Assembly (NCBI RefSeq): GCF_003610635.1
Contig: NZ_RAQJ01000003.1
Span: 352,264-416,263 of the forward strand
From: Ichthyenterobacterium magnum
GTDB taxonomy: Bacteria > Bacteroidota > Bacteroidia > Flavobacteriales > Flavobacteriaceae
DNA length: 64,000 nucleotides
Direction of reading: 5' to 3'
Numbering within the stretch: the stretch's first letter is position 1; each line of letters starts with the position of its first letter. The notes under the pieces are model-generated. The model was given only the letters and a program-made list of their open reading frames with translations. It had not been told where the DNA came from and did not search any database. The translations under genes were made by a program, and so were the position numbers. This document shows, in pieces, positions 42,114 to 51,999 of this stretch.

Positions 42114-45100
42114 ATGATTCATTTCTTCGGAAACCAAAACAGCAAGGTATTTGCTGTTCAAGCAACAAAAGAATTATCAACTGAAACCATCTCAAAACTG
42201 ACATGGCTTTTTGGCAACCAACCAAAATTAGAACAAGCATCACTCGATGCTTTTTTTGTTGGTCCTCGCGCAGCAATGATAACACCATGGAGTACTAATG
42301 CGGTAGAAATCACCCAGAATATGGGAATTGATAGCATCATTCGTATTGAAGAATTTAAAGTAACTTCTAAAGACTTCAAAGATTATGACCCAATGATTTC
42401 TGAAAAGTATAATGGATTACAGCAAGACTCATTTACAATCAATATTGAGCCAAAACCTATTTTAAATATTGAAGACATTGCAGCTTACAACCAACAAGAA
42501 GGCTTAGCTTTAAGTAACGAAGAAGTCGCATATCTTGAAGGTGTCTCTAAAAAAATTAATCGACCATTGACGGATTCTGAGGTATTTGGTTTTTCTCAAG
42601 TGAATAGTGAACATTGTAGGCATAAGATTTTCAATGGCACTTTTGTTATTGATGGCGAAGAAAAGGAAACATCCCTTTTTAAAATGATTAAGGAAACATC
42701 GAAACAAAATCCTAATGATATTGTTTCTGCTTATAAAGACAATGTAGCGTTTATAAAAGGCCCTAAAGTTGAGCAATTTGCGCCAAAACGTGCAGATGTT
42801 CCAGATTATTATACAACTGAAGAGTTTGAATCTGTAATTTCTTTAAAAGCAGAAACACATAATTTTCCTACAACTGTTGAGCCTTTTAATGGGGCTGCAA
42901 CAGGTTCTGGAGGTGAAATTCGGGATAGATTAGCTGGAGGAAAAGGATCATTACCATTGGCTGGAACTGCTGTTTATATGACATCTTATTCGCGACTAGA
43001 AAAAGATAGATCATGGGAACAAAAATTTAAAGCTCGTGATTGGCTCTACCAAACACCTATCGATATTTTAATTAAAGCCTCTAACGGTGCTTCAGACTTC
43101 GGAAACAAATTTGGGCAACCTCTTATTTGTGGTTCAGTTTTAACTTTTGAACATGAGCAAGATGGTCGACAATTAGGCTATGACAAAGTCATCATGCAAG
43201 CCGGAGGCATTGGCTATGGTAAAGCCGACCAAGCACTAAAAGACACTCCAAAAGAAGGCGATAAAGTCGTAATTCTTGGTGGTGAAAATTACCGTATTGG
43301 TATGGGAGGCGCAGCAGTTTCCTCTGCTGACACTGGTGAATTTGCTTCAGGTATTGAGTTAAATGCAGTACAACGTTCTAACCCAGAAATGCAAAAACGT
43401 GCTGCAAATGCAGTTCGTGGTATGGTTGAGAGCAATGAAAATTTCATTGTTTCTATTCACGATCATGGTGCTGGTGGACATCTAAATTGTTTATCAGAAT
43501 TGGTTGAAGATACTGGCGGAAAAATAGATTTAGATGCGCTTCCTGTTGGCGATCCAACACTTTCGGCTAAAGAAATAATTGGTAACGAATCTCAAGAACG
43601 TATGGGATTAGTAATTGCTGAAAAACATATTGACACCTTAAACAAAATTGCTCAACGCGAACGTTCTCCGATATACACCGTTGGCGATGTTACTGGTGAC
43701 GACCGATTTACATTTGAGTCTAAAACCAAAGGCGACAAACCTATGGATTTAGCTATGGAAGACATGTTTGGAAGTTCTCCTAAAACCATAATGATCGACA
43801 AAACTGTAGAACGTTATTATGGTGGAATCTCCTACAATACAGATAAATTTTACGACTATTTAGACCAAGTCCTTCAATTGGAAGCTGTTGCATGTAAAGA
43901 CTGGTTAACAAATAAAGTAGACCGTTGTGTAGGTGGCAAAGTAGCCAAGCAACAATGTGTTGGCCCATTACAATTGCCTCTTAATAATGTAGGTGTCATG
44001 GCTTTAGATTATAAAGGCAAAGAAGGAATCGCCACGTCAATTGGTCATTCACCTATTTCCGGTTTAATTGACCCAGTTGCTGGTAGTCGCAATTCTATAA
44101 CAGAAGCGTTAACCAATATTATTTGGGCGCCTCTAAAAGATAATTTAAAAAGCATTTCACTATCCGCCAACTGGATGTGGCCATGTAAAAACGAAGGCGA
44201 AGATGCACGTTTATACGAAGCCGTAAAAGCCATTTCGGAGTTTTCAATTGATTTAGGCATCAATGTGCCAACAGGAAAAGACTCCTTGTCAATGAAACAA
44301 AAATATCCTGATGGTGATGTTATTTCGCCAGGCACGGTTATTATTTCTGCAGCCGCAAATTGTAATGCTATTTCTAAAGTGGTTGAACCCGTTTTCAAAA
44401 AGAATCAAGGAGACATCTATTATATCAATTTGTCTCAAGATGATTTTAAACTAGGCGGCAGTTCGTTTGCACAGATTAATAATAAAATAGGAAGCAACAC
44501 ACCAACAGTTAAATCTGCTGATTATGTAAAAACAGTGTTCAATACCATTCAAGACTTAATTAAAGACGATCAAATTGTAGCAGGACATGATGTGGCTTCT
44601 GGCGGATTAATTACAACCTTGCTAGAACTCTGTTTTGCCGATAACAATCTTGGCGCAGAATTAGATATTACTGCATTAAACCAAAAAGATTCTTTTAAGG
44701 TATTATTTGCTGAAAATTCAGGAATCGTTTTTCAATCTAAAGACGCTTCAATAGAAACAGCACTTTCTAAAGCTAATATCGATTTCCATAATATCGGAAA
44801 AGTTACTTCTTCTGATGTATTGAGTGTCATTAATAATACTGAAGTGTTTACCATGACAGTTTCACGATTGAGAGACATGTGGTACAAAACCTCACTTCTA
44901 CTAGACCGCAAACAAACTGCAAATGGTTTAGCAGATGTACGTTTTGAAAATTATAAAAAGCAGCCTTTACAATTTACATTCCCAAGTCATTTTACAGGCA
45001 AAATAAAAGATGCCACTTCGAGTGATTTTTCGAAAAAAAATAATATCGAGAAGCCAAAAGCAGCAATTATCCGAGAAAAAGGTTCTAATTCTGAACGTGA

Positions 45101-45812
45101 AATGGCAAACGCCATGTATCTCGCAGGTTTTGATGTAAAAGATGTACACATGACCGATCTAATTTCTGGTCGTGAAACCCTTGAAGATATACAGTTTATT
45201 GGAGCTGTTGGTGGTTTTAGTAATTCAGACGTTTTAGGTTCAGCTAAAGGTTGGGCTGGCGCATTTAAATACAATAAAAAAGCAAATATAGCCTTAAAGA
45301 AATTCTTTAAAAGAGAAAACACCTTATCTGTTGGTATTTGTAATGGTGCGCAATTGTGGATGGAATTAGGTTTGGTAAATCCTGAACATGAAACACATGG
45401 AAAGTTAACGTATAACAATTCTGGCAAACACGAAAGTGCATTTACTTCTGTAAAAATTCAAAAAAATAATTCTGTTATGCTATCAACCTTAGCAGGAACA
45501 ACTTTAGGTGTTTGGATTTCTCATGGCGAAGGAAAATTTGACTTACCTTATACTGAAGGCAAATATAGTATCTGTGCAAAATACAGTTATGATGGCTATC
45601 CTCATAATCCAAATGGTTCAGATTATAACACCGCCATGATGTGTGATAAAACAGGCCGTCATCTAGTAACCATGCCTCATATTGAGCGTTCAACATTCCA
45701 ATGGAATTGGGCAAACTATCCAACAGGACGACAAGATGAAGTTTCGCCTTGGTTAGAAGCATTTGTAAATGCGAGATTATGGATTGAAAAAAATCAAGAT
45801 AAAGCACATTAA
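42114..45812 (+). CDS. purL: Phosphoribosylformylglycinamidine synthase
   Basis: 1232-residue large-type PurL. Order: N-terminal PurS-like region (about residues 1-140), linker, then the first AIRS-like half with SEHCRHKIFNG (about 170-180), AETHNFPTTVEPFNGAATG and GSGGEIRDR, then a second half with GKDSLSMKQKYPDGDVISPG and AGHDVASGGLITTLLELCF. The C-terminal glutaminase (about 975-1232) has VGICNGAQLWMELGLVNP with the nucleophile Cys and a late PHIERSTFQWNW with the catalytic His. It converts FGAR plus glutamine and ATP to FGAM in purine synthesis. A -7-like element TAAATTTG (42073-42080) lies upstream and a terminator downstream. Confidence 0.97.
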   Translation: MIHFFGNQNSKVFAVQATKELSTETISKLTWLFGNQPKLEQASLDAFFVGPRAAMITPWSTNAVEITQNMGIDSIIRIEEFKVTSKDFKDYDPMISEKYNGLQQDSFTINIEPKPILNIEDIAAYNQQEGLALSNEEVAYLEGVSKKINRPLTDSEVFGFSQVNSEHCRHKIFNGTFVIDGEEKETSLFKMIKETSKQNPNDIVSAYKDNVAFIKGPKVEQFAPKRADVPDYYTTEEFESVISLKAETHNFPTTVEPFNGAATGSGGEIRDRLAGGKGSLPLAGTAVYMTSYSRLEKDRSWEQKFKARDWLYQTPIDILIKASNGASDFGNKFGQPLICGSVLTFEHEQDGRQLGYDKVIMQAGGIGYGKADQALKDTPKEGDKVVILGGENYRIGMGGAAVSSADTGEFASGIELNAVQRSNPEMQKRAANAVRGMVESNENFIVSIHDHGAGGHLNCLSELVEDTGGKIDLDALPVGDPTLSAKEIIGNESQERMGLVIAEKHIDTLNKIAQRERSPIYTVGDVTGDDRFTFESKTKGDKPMDLAMEDMFGSSPKTIMIDKTVERYYGGISYNTDKFYDYLDQVLQLEAVACKDWLTNKVDRCVGGKVAKQQCVGPLQLPLNNVGVMALDYKGKEGIATSIGHSPISGLIDPVAGSRNSITEALTNIIWAPLKDNLKSISLSANWMWPCKNEGEDARLYEAVKAISEFSIDLGINVPTGKDSLSMKQKYPDGDVISPGTVIISAAANCNAISKVVEPVFKKNQGDIYYINLSQDDFKLGGSSFAQINNKIGSNTPTVKSADYVKTVFNTIQDLIKDDQIVAGHDVASGGLITTLLELCFADNNLGAELDITALNQKDSFKVLFAENSGIVFQSKDASIETALSKANIDFHNIGKVTSSDVLSVINNTEVFTMTVSRLRDMWYKTSLLLDRKQTANGLADVRFENYKKQPLQFTFPSHFTGKIKDATSSDFSKKNNIEKPKAAIIREKGSNSEREMANAMYLAGFDVKDVHMTDLISGRETLEDIQFIGAVGGFSNSDVLGSAKGWAGAFKYNKKANIALKKFFKRENTLSVGICNGAQLWMELGLVNPEHETHGKLTYNNSGKHESAFTSVKIQKNNSVMLSTLAGTTLGVWISHGEGKFDLPYTEGKYSICAKYSYDGYPHNPNGSDYNTAMMCDKTGRHLVTMPHIERSTFQWNWANYPTGRQDEVSPWLEAFVNARLWIEKNQDKAH

Positions 45813-45878
45813 TTATTAGAATTTGTTTTGTTATGCTTGTTAGTTAGAACTATCTATTAAGCTAATATTTAAAAATTT

Positions 45879-45908
45879 AAAAGAGTTATATTTAGTTATA
45901 ACTCTTTT
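45879..45908 (+). terminator. Rho-independent terminator of purL
   Basis: Perfect 12-bp stem AAAAGAGTTATA / TATAACTCTTTT with a 6-nt loop, followed by T residues. Confidence 0.82.
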
Positions 45909-45974
45909 TTATGTTCTCACTTTAAAAATCATTCTATTTTCCTTAATTTGCAAGACTACTAACGATACAAATTA

Positions 45975-47747
45975 ATGGCAGAGATAACTAGACTTTTCGA
46001 ATTCCCTCAATATCAGCTTAAAACTTATAATTTAGAAAAAGCCTTAACAACAAAATATGGCGACAAATGGGTTTCAATTTCAACACAAGAATATATTGAT
46101 AAAGCCAATGCAATAAGTCGAGGCTTATTAAGGTTGGGTGTACAACCTAATGATAAAATTGCAGTTATTTCTACTACAAATAGAACTGAATGGAATATTA
46201 TGGATATTGGTATTCTACAAACTGGTGCTCAAAACGTACCTATTTATCCAACCATTTCTAAAGAAGATTATGAGTATGTTTTAAATCATTCGGAATCTAC
46301 ATATTGTTTTGTATCTGATGCATCAATTTTAGAAAAGCTAAATCAAATAAAAGGCAACACCAAACTTAAAAACATATATACTTTTGATGATATTTCAGAT
46401 GAGAACAATTGGAATGAGGTTTTAGAATTAGGAAAAGACACTTCAAATCAACTAGAAGTAGAGGCAAGAAAAGACGCAGTAAAACCAGATGATTTAGCAA
46501 CTTTAATTTATACCTCTGGAACTACAGGACGACCAAAAGGTGTGATGCTTTCGCATAAAAATATTGTATCAAATGTTTTAAGTAGTGAAAAACGTGTACC
46601 CTTACACAAAGGGCAATCTAAAGGATTAAGCTTTTTACCTATTTGCCATATTTTTGAACGTATGATATTGTATCTATATCAATATTGTGGTGTAGAAATT
46701 TATTTTGCCGAAGCTATAGATAAGATTAGTGACAATGCTATTGATATTAAGCCAGATGTCATGACAGCTGTTCCAAGATTATACGAAAAAATTTACGACA
46801 AAATTTATGCAAAAGGCGCAGACTTAACTGGTATTAAACATAAGTTATTTTTCTGGGCAATAGACTTAGGTTTAAAATATGAGCCCTATGGAAAAAATGG
46901 TTGGTGGTACGAAACACAATTAAAACTGGCTCGAAAACTTATTTTTAGTAAATGGCAAGCTGCATTAGGTGGTAATTTAAAAATTATGGTATCAGGAAGT
47001 GCAGCTTTACAACCAAGATTAACACGTGTTTTCGCTGCAGCCGGAATGCCCATTATGGAAGGTTATGGGTTAACAGAAACCTCTCCCGTTATTTCTGTTA
47101 ATGACCAAAACAATAATGGATTTAGAATAGGGACTGTTGGTAGGATTATTGATGGTGTAGAAGTTAAAATAGCCGAAGACGGTGAGATTTTAGTTAAAGG
47201 TCCTAATGTAATGCTAGGCTATTATAAGGATAATGCAAAAACTGAAGAAGTAATAAAAAACGATTATTTTCACACAGGTGATAAAGGTGAAATTTGCCCA
47301 GAAGGGTTCTTAAAAATTACTGGTCGTAAAAAAGAAATGTTTAAAACCTCTGGAGGAAAATATGTGATTCCAACGCTAATAGAAAATCAATTAAAACAAT
47401 CTCGATTTATAGAACAAGTTATGGTTGTTGGCGAAGGCGAAAAAATGCCAGCAGCAATAATTCAACCAAATTTTGAATTTATAATTGATTGGATTAATCG
47501 CAAATCTAAAAACGTTGGCACTACAGAAGTAGAAATTGCTAATTCAGACATTATCATAAAACGCATCCAAAAAGAAGTTGATATATGCAACTCAAAATTT
47601 GGAAAATGGGAACAAATTAAACGTTTTGAACTTACGCCAGAAGCTTGGACTATAGATGGTGGTCACCTAACTCCTACTATGAAAATGAAGCGTAAAATCA
47701 TAAGAGAAATATACAAAGATCTTTATGAAAAAATTTATAGAGATTAA
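45975..47747 (+). CDS. Long-chain fatty acid-CoA ligase (AMP-dependent synthetase)
   Basis: 590-residue ANL-superfamily ligase. The P-loop-like motif LIYTSGTTGRPKGVMLSHKN is at about residues 177-196. Further motifs are FLPICHIFERM, SGSAALQPRLTRVFAAAGMP, the A5 motif MEGYGLTETSPVISVN (about 365-380), and TGDKGEICPEGFLKITGRKKE then MFKTSGGKYVIP (about 435-470). The protein matches the FAA1/long-chain type, lacks membrane segments and starts at ATG 45975. It makes acyl-CoA for the beta-oxidation genes that follow. The 90-bp spacer to the MarR gene contains a perfect palindrome, so it may be a separate unit. Confidence 0.92.
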   Translation: MAEITRLFEFPQYQLKTYNLEKALTTKYGDKWVSISTQEYIDKANAISRGLLRLGVQPNDKIAVISTTNRTEWNIMDIGILQTGAQNVPIYPTISKEDYEYVLNHSESTYCFVSDASILEKLNQIKGNTKLKNIYTFDDISDENNWNEVLELGKDTSNQLEVEARKDAVKPDDLATLIYTSGTTGRPKGVMLSHKNIVSNVLSSEKRVPLHKGQSKGLSFLPICHIFERMILYLYQYCGVEIYFAEAIDKISDNAIDIKPDVMTAVPRLYEKIYDKIYAKGADLTGIKHKLFFWAIDLGLKYEPYGKNGWWYETQLKLARKLIFSKWQAALGGNLKIMVSGSAALQPRLTRVFAAAGMPIMEGYGLTETSPVISVNDQNNNGFRIGTVGRIIDGVEVKIAEDGEILVKGPNVMLGYYKDNAKTEEVIKNDYFHTGDKGEICPEGFLKITGRKKEMFKTSGGKYVIPTLIENQLKQSRFIEQVMVVGEGEKMPAAIIQPNFEFIIDWINRKSKNVGTTEVEIANSDIIIKRIQKEVDICNSKFGKWEQIKRFELTPEAWTIDGGHLTPTMKMKRKIIREIYKDLYEKIYRD

Positions 47748-47780
47748 TCTCTAAGCTTATATCACATTTCTTAATTTTTT

Positions 47781-47808
47781 AAAAATACTATGCATGCATA
47801 GTATTTTT
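47781..47808. promoter_or_regulatory. Perfect 28-bp palindrome, probable MarR operator
   Basis: AAAAATACTATGCA joined to its exact reverse complement TGCATAGTATTTTT. A -7-like element TATATTTG (47812-47819) follows directly, so a bound protein would sit in the -33 region of the promoter of the MarR gene at 47837. The terminal T-run means it could also end the ligase transcript, but the loop-free palindrome and promoter position favour an operator. Confidence 0.7.
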
Positions 47809-47836
47809 TTGTATATTTGGTTTTCAAAACTTTTTT

Positions 47837-48292
47837 ATGAAGGATAAAACCATAGATTACGTATTAAGAACCACATGGTTAGCCGTTAACAAAATGTACA
47901 ACGAAGAAGCTGCGCAATTTGGTACCACAATGGCTACAGGCTTTGCTTTATTAAGTATTGATCCAGAAAACGGAACACCTTCAACATCATTAGGACCAAA
48001 AATGGGAATGGAAGCCACAAGCTTATCTCGTACCTTAAAAATGATGGAAGAAAAAGGATTAATAGTTCGTAAACCAAATCCAGAAGATGGTCGTGGTGTA
48101 CTTATATTTCTAACAGATTTTGGTAGAGAAAAAAGAGAATATTCTAGAGACCGTGTATTAACCTTTAATAATACAATTCGCGAAAACATATCTGACGAGA
48201 AACTTAATAATTTTTATGAAGTAGCTGAAACCATTAATAATATGATTTCAAATAAAAAAATATACAACCAAAAAGAACATACTTTAAAATAA
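47837..48292 (+). CDS. MarR family transcriptional regulator
   Basis: 151-residue winged-helix protein. The wing and recognition region is LGPKMGMEATSLSRTLKMME (about residues 52-71) followed by EKGLIVRKPNPEDGRGVLIF with the DxR wing motif (EDGRG). The flanking helices would form the dimer (N-terminal TWLAVNKMYNEEA; C-terminal EKLNNFYEVAETINNMI). It is the first gene of the beta-oxidation run and is 1 bp upstream of the multifunctional enzyme gene. By analogy with fatty-acid-responsive MarR/FadR regulators it probably represses these genes until acyl-CoA binds; the ligand is inferred. Confidence 0.9.
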   Translation: MKDKTIDYVLRTTWLAVNKMYNEEAAQFGTTMATGFALLSIDPENGTPSTSLGPKMGMEATSLSRTLKMMEEKGLIVRKPNPEDGRGVLIFLTDFGREKREYSRDRVLTFNNTIRENISDEKLNNFYEVAETINNMISNKKIYNQKEHTLK

Positions 48293-48293
48293 T

Positions 48294-50702
48294 ATGAGCA
48301 AACGTAGAATTAAAAAAATAGCCATTATTGGTTCAGGAATTATGGGAAGCGGAATCGCTTGCCATTTTGCCAATATTGGTGTTGATGTTTTATTATTAGA
48401 CATTGTACCACGAGAACTTAATGATAAAGAGAAAGCAAAAGGCTTAACTCTAGAAGATAAAGTTGTTAGAAACAGGTTAGTAAATGATGCATTAACAGCA
48501 TCTATAAAATCGAAGCCGGCACCACTCTATCATAATTCGTTTAAAAACAGAATTACCACAGGAAACTTAGAAGATGACATTGCTAAAGTAAAAGATGTCG
48601 ATTGGATTATGGAAGTTGTTGTAGAACGACTAGACATCAAACAACAAGTTTTTGAAAAACTAGAAAAATATAGAACTCCGGGAACTTTAATTACATCAAA
48701 TACATCTGGAATTCCTATTAAGTTTATGAGCGAGGGTCGTTCTGAAGATTTTCAGAAACACTTCTGCGGAACACATTTCTTTAATCCTGCACGTTACTTA
48801 AAATTATTCGAAATCATTCCAGGACCAAAAACTGATGCTTCAGTTCTTGAATTCTTAAATGGATATGGTGAGCAATTCCTTGGAAAAACATCTGTAGTTG
48901 CAAAAGACACTCCTGCATTTATTGGAAATAGAATCGGAATATTTAGCATCATGAGCTTGTTTCATGCTGTAAAAGAGATGGACTTAACTATTGAAGAAGT
49001 TGATAAATTATCAGGACCTGTTATTGGTCGTCCAAAATCTGCAACCTTCAGAACAGTTGATGTTGTAGGTCTAGACACTCTAGTTCACGTGGCAAACGGA
49101 ATTAAAGAGAATTGCCCAGAAGACGAATGTAATGCACTTTTTACACTTCCTGATTTCATCAACACAATGATGGAAAATAAATGGTTAGGAAGTAAAACAG
49201 GACAAGGTTTTTATAAAAAACATGTATCTGCAGAAGGCAAAAAAGAAATACTTTCTCTTGACCTTAATACATTAGAATATAGAGAAAAGAAACGTGCAAA
49301 ATTTGCAACCTTAGAACTCACCAAGACGGTTGATAAAGTAGTAGATCGATTCAAAATTCTAGTCAAAGGAAAAGATAAGGCTGGTGAATTTTATAGAAAG
49401 AGTTTTGCTTCATTATTTGCTTATGTTTCAAATAGAATACCTGAAATAACTGACGATTTATATAAGATTGATGATGCCATGAAAGCTGGATTTGGTTGGG
49501 AACATGGTCCTTTTCAAATTTGGGATGCTATTGGTGTTGAAGCAGGAATTGAAATGATGAAAACCGAAGGTCTTGAGCCAAATGCTTGGGTTTCTGAAAT
49601 GTTAGCTTCTGGAAGCACATCTTTCTATACAGTAAAAGATGGTGCAACGTATGCTTACGATATTCCAAAGAAAACACAAGAAAAAATTCCTGGACAAGAC
49701 AGTTTCATCATACTAGATAATATTAGAAAAACATCTGAAGTATTTAAAAATTCTGGTGTTGTAGTTGAAGATTTAGGAGATGGAATCCTTAATGTAGAAT
49801 TCCAGTCTAAAATGAATACCATAGGTGGCGATGTTTTAGCTGGACTTAACAAAGCTATTGATTTGGCTGAAAAAGATTATGCAGGATTGGTAGTTGGTAA
49901 CCAAGCAGCAAATTTCTCTGTAGGTGCAAATATTGGCATGATTTTCATGATGGCTGCCGAACAAGAATATGATGAGCTAAATATGGCTATCAAGTATTTC
50001 CAAGATACAATGATGCGCATGCGCTACTCCTCTATTCCAACTATTGCTGCTCCTCATGGCATGGCACTTGGTGGTGGATGTGAGTTATCTATGCATGCTG
50101 ATAAAGTTGTAGCTGCTGCAGAAACTTATATTGGTTTAGTTGAATTTGGTGTTGGTGTAATTCCTGGTGGTGGAGGTTCTAAAGAAATGACTTTAAGAGC
50201 TCAAGATACTTTCAAAAAAGGAGATGTAGAATTAAACACACTTCAAGAATATTTCTTAACAATCGGAATGGCAAAAGTCGCAACATCAGCCTATGAAGCT
50301 TTCGATTTAGGAATTCTTCAAAAAGGAAAAGATATTGTTGTTGTAAACAAAGACCGTCAAATTGCTGTAGCTAAACAACATGCTAAATTAATGGCAGAAA
50401 TGGGATACACGCAACCTGTAAAACGTAAAGACATCAAAGTACTAGGCAAACAAGCATTAAGTATGTTTTTGGTTGGTACAGACTCTATGCAAGCAAGTCA
50501 TTACATAAGTGAACATGATAAGAAAATTGCTAACAAATTAGCATACGTTATGGCTGGTGGAGATTTATCAGAACCAACATTGGTTACAGAACAATACCTA
50601 TTGGATTTAGAACGTGAAGCCTTCTTAAGTTTATGTACAGAACGTAAAACCTTAGAACGTATTCAGCACATGTTGACCAAAGGAAAACCATTACGTAATT
50701 AA
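48294..50702 (+). CDS. 3-hydroxyacyl-CoA dehydrogenase / enoyl-CoA hydratase (FadB/FadJ-type, reversed domain order)
   Basis: 802-residue bifunctional beta-oxidation enzyme. The NAD-binding 3HCDH domain is N-terminal: IAIIGSGIMGSGIACHFANI (about residues 8-27), SNTSGIPIKFMSEG, GTHFFNPARYLKLFEIIPG, and the second 3HCDH domain GRPKSATFRTVDVVGLDTL. The enoyl-CoA hydratase is C-terminal, with FSVGANIGMIF (about 543-553), APHGMALGGGCELSMHADKV (oxyanion loop) and GVIPGGGGSKEMTLR with the catalytic Glu area. In E. coli FadB the hydratase comes first, so the order is reversed here, as in many Bacteroidota. With the thiolase it would form a trifunctional complex. Confidence 0.94.
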   Translation: MSKRRIKKIAIIGSGIMGSGIACHFANIGVDVLLLDIVPRELNDKEKAKGLTLEDKVVRNRLVNDALTASIKSKPAPLYHNSFKNRITTGNLEDDIAKVKDVDWIMEVVVERLDIKQQVFEKLEKYRTPGTLITSNTSGIPIKFMSEGRSEDFQKHFCGTHFFNPARYLKLFEIIPGPKTDASVLEFLNGYGEQFLGKTSVVAKDTPAFIGNRIGIFSIMSLFHAVKEMDLTIEEVDKLSGPVIGRPKSATFRTVDVVGLDTLVHVANGIKENCPEDECNALFTLPDFINTMMENKWLGSKTGQGFYKKHVSAEGKKEILSLDLNTLEYREKKRAKFATLELTKTVDKVVDRFKILVKGKDKAGEFYRKSFASLFAYVSNRIPEITDDLYKIDDAMKAGFGWEHGPFQIWDAIGVEAGIEMMKTEGLEPNAWVSEMLASGSTSFYTVKDGATYAYDIPKKTQEKIPGQDSFIILDNIRKTSEVFKNSGVVVEDLGDGILNVEFQSKMNTIGGDVLAGLNKAIDLAEKDYAGLVVGNQAANFSVGANIGMIFMMAAEQEYDELNMAIKYFQDTMMRMRYSSIPTIAAPHGMALGGGCELSMHADKVVAAAETYIGLVEFGVGVIPGGGGSKEMTLRAQDTFKKGDVELNTLQEYFLTIGMAKVATSAYEAFDLGILQKGKDIVVVNKDRQIAVAKQHAKLMAEMGYTQPVKRKDIKVLGKQALSMFLVGTDSMQASHYISEHDKKIANKLAYVMAGGDLSEPTLVTEQYLLDLEREAFLSLCTERKTLERIQHMLTKGKPLRN

Positions 50703-50718
50703 AATTACTAAACTATTT

Positions 50719-50795
50719 GCCTTTAGCAGTTTGCTATTGGTCATTTTAATAAAACAATTATAGATGCTAGAAGCGAAAAGCTAATAGCCAAAAGC
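50719..50795. repeat. Inverted pair of degenerate heptamer arrays before the thiolase gene
   Basis: On the plus strand four 7-mers: GCCTTTA, GCAGTTT, GCTATTG, GTCATTT (50719-50746). On the minus strand five 7-mers reading GCTTTTG, GCTATTA, GCTTTTC, GCTTCTA, GCATCTA (50795 down to 50761). The arms face each other across 14 bp. The thiolase ATG is at 50805. The GC at positions 1-2 of each unit is nearly constant while the rest varies. Confidence 0.6.
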
Positions 50796-50804
50796 ATAAA
50801 AAGA

Positions 50805-51998
50805 ATGAAAACAGCATATATAGTAAAAGCATACAGAACCGCAGTTGGTAAAGCACCAAAAGGCGTGTTCCGTTTTAAAAGAACTGACGAGTTAGCTGCT
50901 GAAACAATTCAGCATATGATGAAGGAATTACCAAATTTAGACCCTAAACGTATTGACGACGTTATCGTTGGTAACGCAATGCCTGAAGGCTCTCAAGGAT
51001 TAAATATGGCACGTTTAATCTCGTTAATGGGATTAGAAGTAATTGATGTTCCTGGAGTAACTGTTAATCGTTTTTGCTCTTCTGGAGTAGAAACTATTGG
51101 AATGGCAACTGCCAAAATTCAAGCTGGAATGGCAGATTGCATCATTGCAGGTGGAGCAGAAAGTATGAGTAGTGTTCCAATGACTGGCTTTAAACCAGAA
51201 CTAAATTACGATGCTATTGTAAAAGCTGGTCACGAAGATTATTATTGGGGCATGGGAAATACGGCTGAAGCTGTAGCAAACCAATTCAAGATATCTCGTG
51301 AAGATCAAGATGAGTTTGCATACAATTCTCATATGAAAGCCTTAAAAGCACAAGCAGAAAATCGTTTTCAAGATCAAATTGTACCAATTCAAGTAGAACA
51401 AACATATATTGATGCTAACGGAAAAAAAGCAACTAAAAAATATACAGTTACAAAAGATGAAGGACCTCGTAAAGAGACTAGTAAAGAAGCTTTAGCAAAA
51501 CTTAGAGCAGTATTTGCTGCTGGTGGAAGTGTAACTGCAGGAAATTCATCACAAATGAGTGATGGTGCCGCTTTTGTAATGGTTATGAGTGAAGATATGG
51601 TTAAAGAATTAAACCTAAAACCTATTGCAAGAATGGTAAACTATGCAGCTGCTGGTGTTGAACCTCGTATTATGGGAATTGGTCCTGTAAAAGCGATTCC
51701 AAAAGCTTTAAAACAAGCTGGTCTAAAACAAGATGACTTAAGGTTAATTGAATTGAACGAAGCCTTTGCTTCACAATCTTTAGCGGTAATTCGTGAGTTA
51801 AACTTAAACCCAGATATCATTAATGTAAATGGTGGTGCCATTGCACTTGGGCATCCTTTAGGTTGTACAGGCGCAAAACTATCTGTACAATTATTTGATG
51901 AAATGCGTAAGCAAAATATGAAAGGAAAATACGGCGCAGTAACCATGTGTGTTGGTACTGGTCAAGGTGCCTGTGGAATATTTGAGTTTCTTAATTAA
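50805..51998 (+). CDS. Acetyl-CoA C-acyltransferase (thiolase)
   Basis: 397-residue thiolase. The nucleophilic cysteine is Cys91 in VNRFCSSGVETIGMA. IIAGGAESMSSVPMTG marks the covering loop. The late catalytic motifs are GGAIALGHPLGCTGA (His near 353) and CVGTGQGACGIFEF (Cys near 384). These are the residues of FadA-type degradative thiolases. It cleaves 3-ketoacyl-CoA to acetyl-CoA and a shortened acyl-CoA, and pairs with the preceding multifunctional enzyme. Heptamer arrays lie just before the ATG, and the four-helix-bundle gene follows 49 bp after its stop. Confidence 0.95.
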   Translation: MKTAYIVKAYRTAVGKAPKGVFRFKRTDELAAETIQHMMKELPNLDPKRIDDVIVGNAMPEGSQGLNMARLISLMGLEVIDVPGVTVNRFCSSGVETIGMATAKIQAGMADCIIAGGAESMSSVPMTGFKPELNYDAIVKAGHEDYYWGMGNTAEAVANQFKISREDQDEFAYNSHMKALKAQAENRFQDQIVPIQVEQTYIDANGKKATKKYTVTKDEGPRKETSKEALAKLRAVFAAGGSVTAGNSSQMSDGAAFVMVMSEDMVKELNLKPIARMVNYAAAGVEPRIMGIGPVKAIPKALKQAGLKQDDLRLIELNEAFASQSLAVIRELNLNPDIINVNGGAIALGHPLGCTGAKLSVQLFDEMRKQNMKGKYGAVTMCVGTGQGACGIFEFLN

Positions 51999-51999
51999 T

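Noticed and set aside
42114..45812. Minus-strand frames inside purL (44045-44398, 44987-45427, 45475-45807)
   Set aside because: Antisense shadows of a highly conserved enzyme, with no independent support.
47781..47808. The palindrome as only a terminator of the fatty acid-CoA ligase gene
   Set aside because: It has A- and T-flanks but no loop, an AT-rich stem, and sits on the MarR promoter. Dual use remains possible, but operator is preferred.
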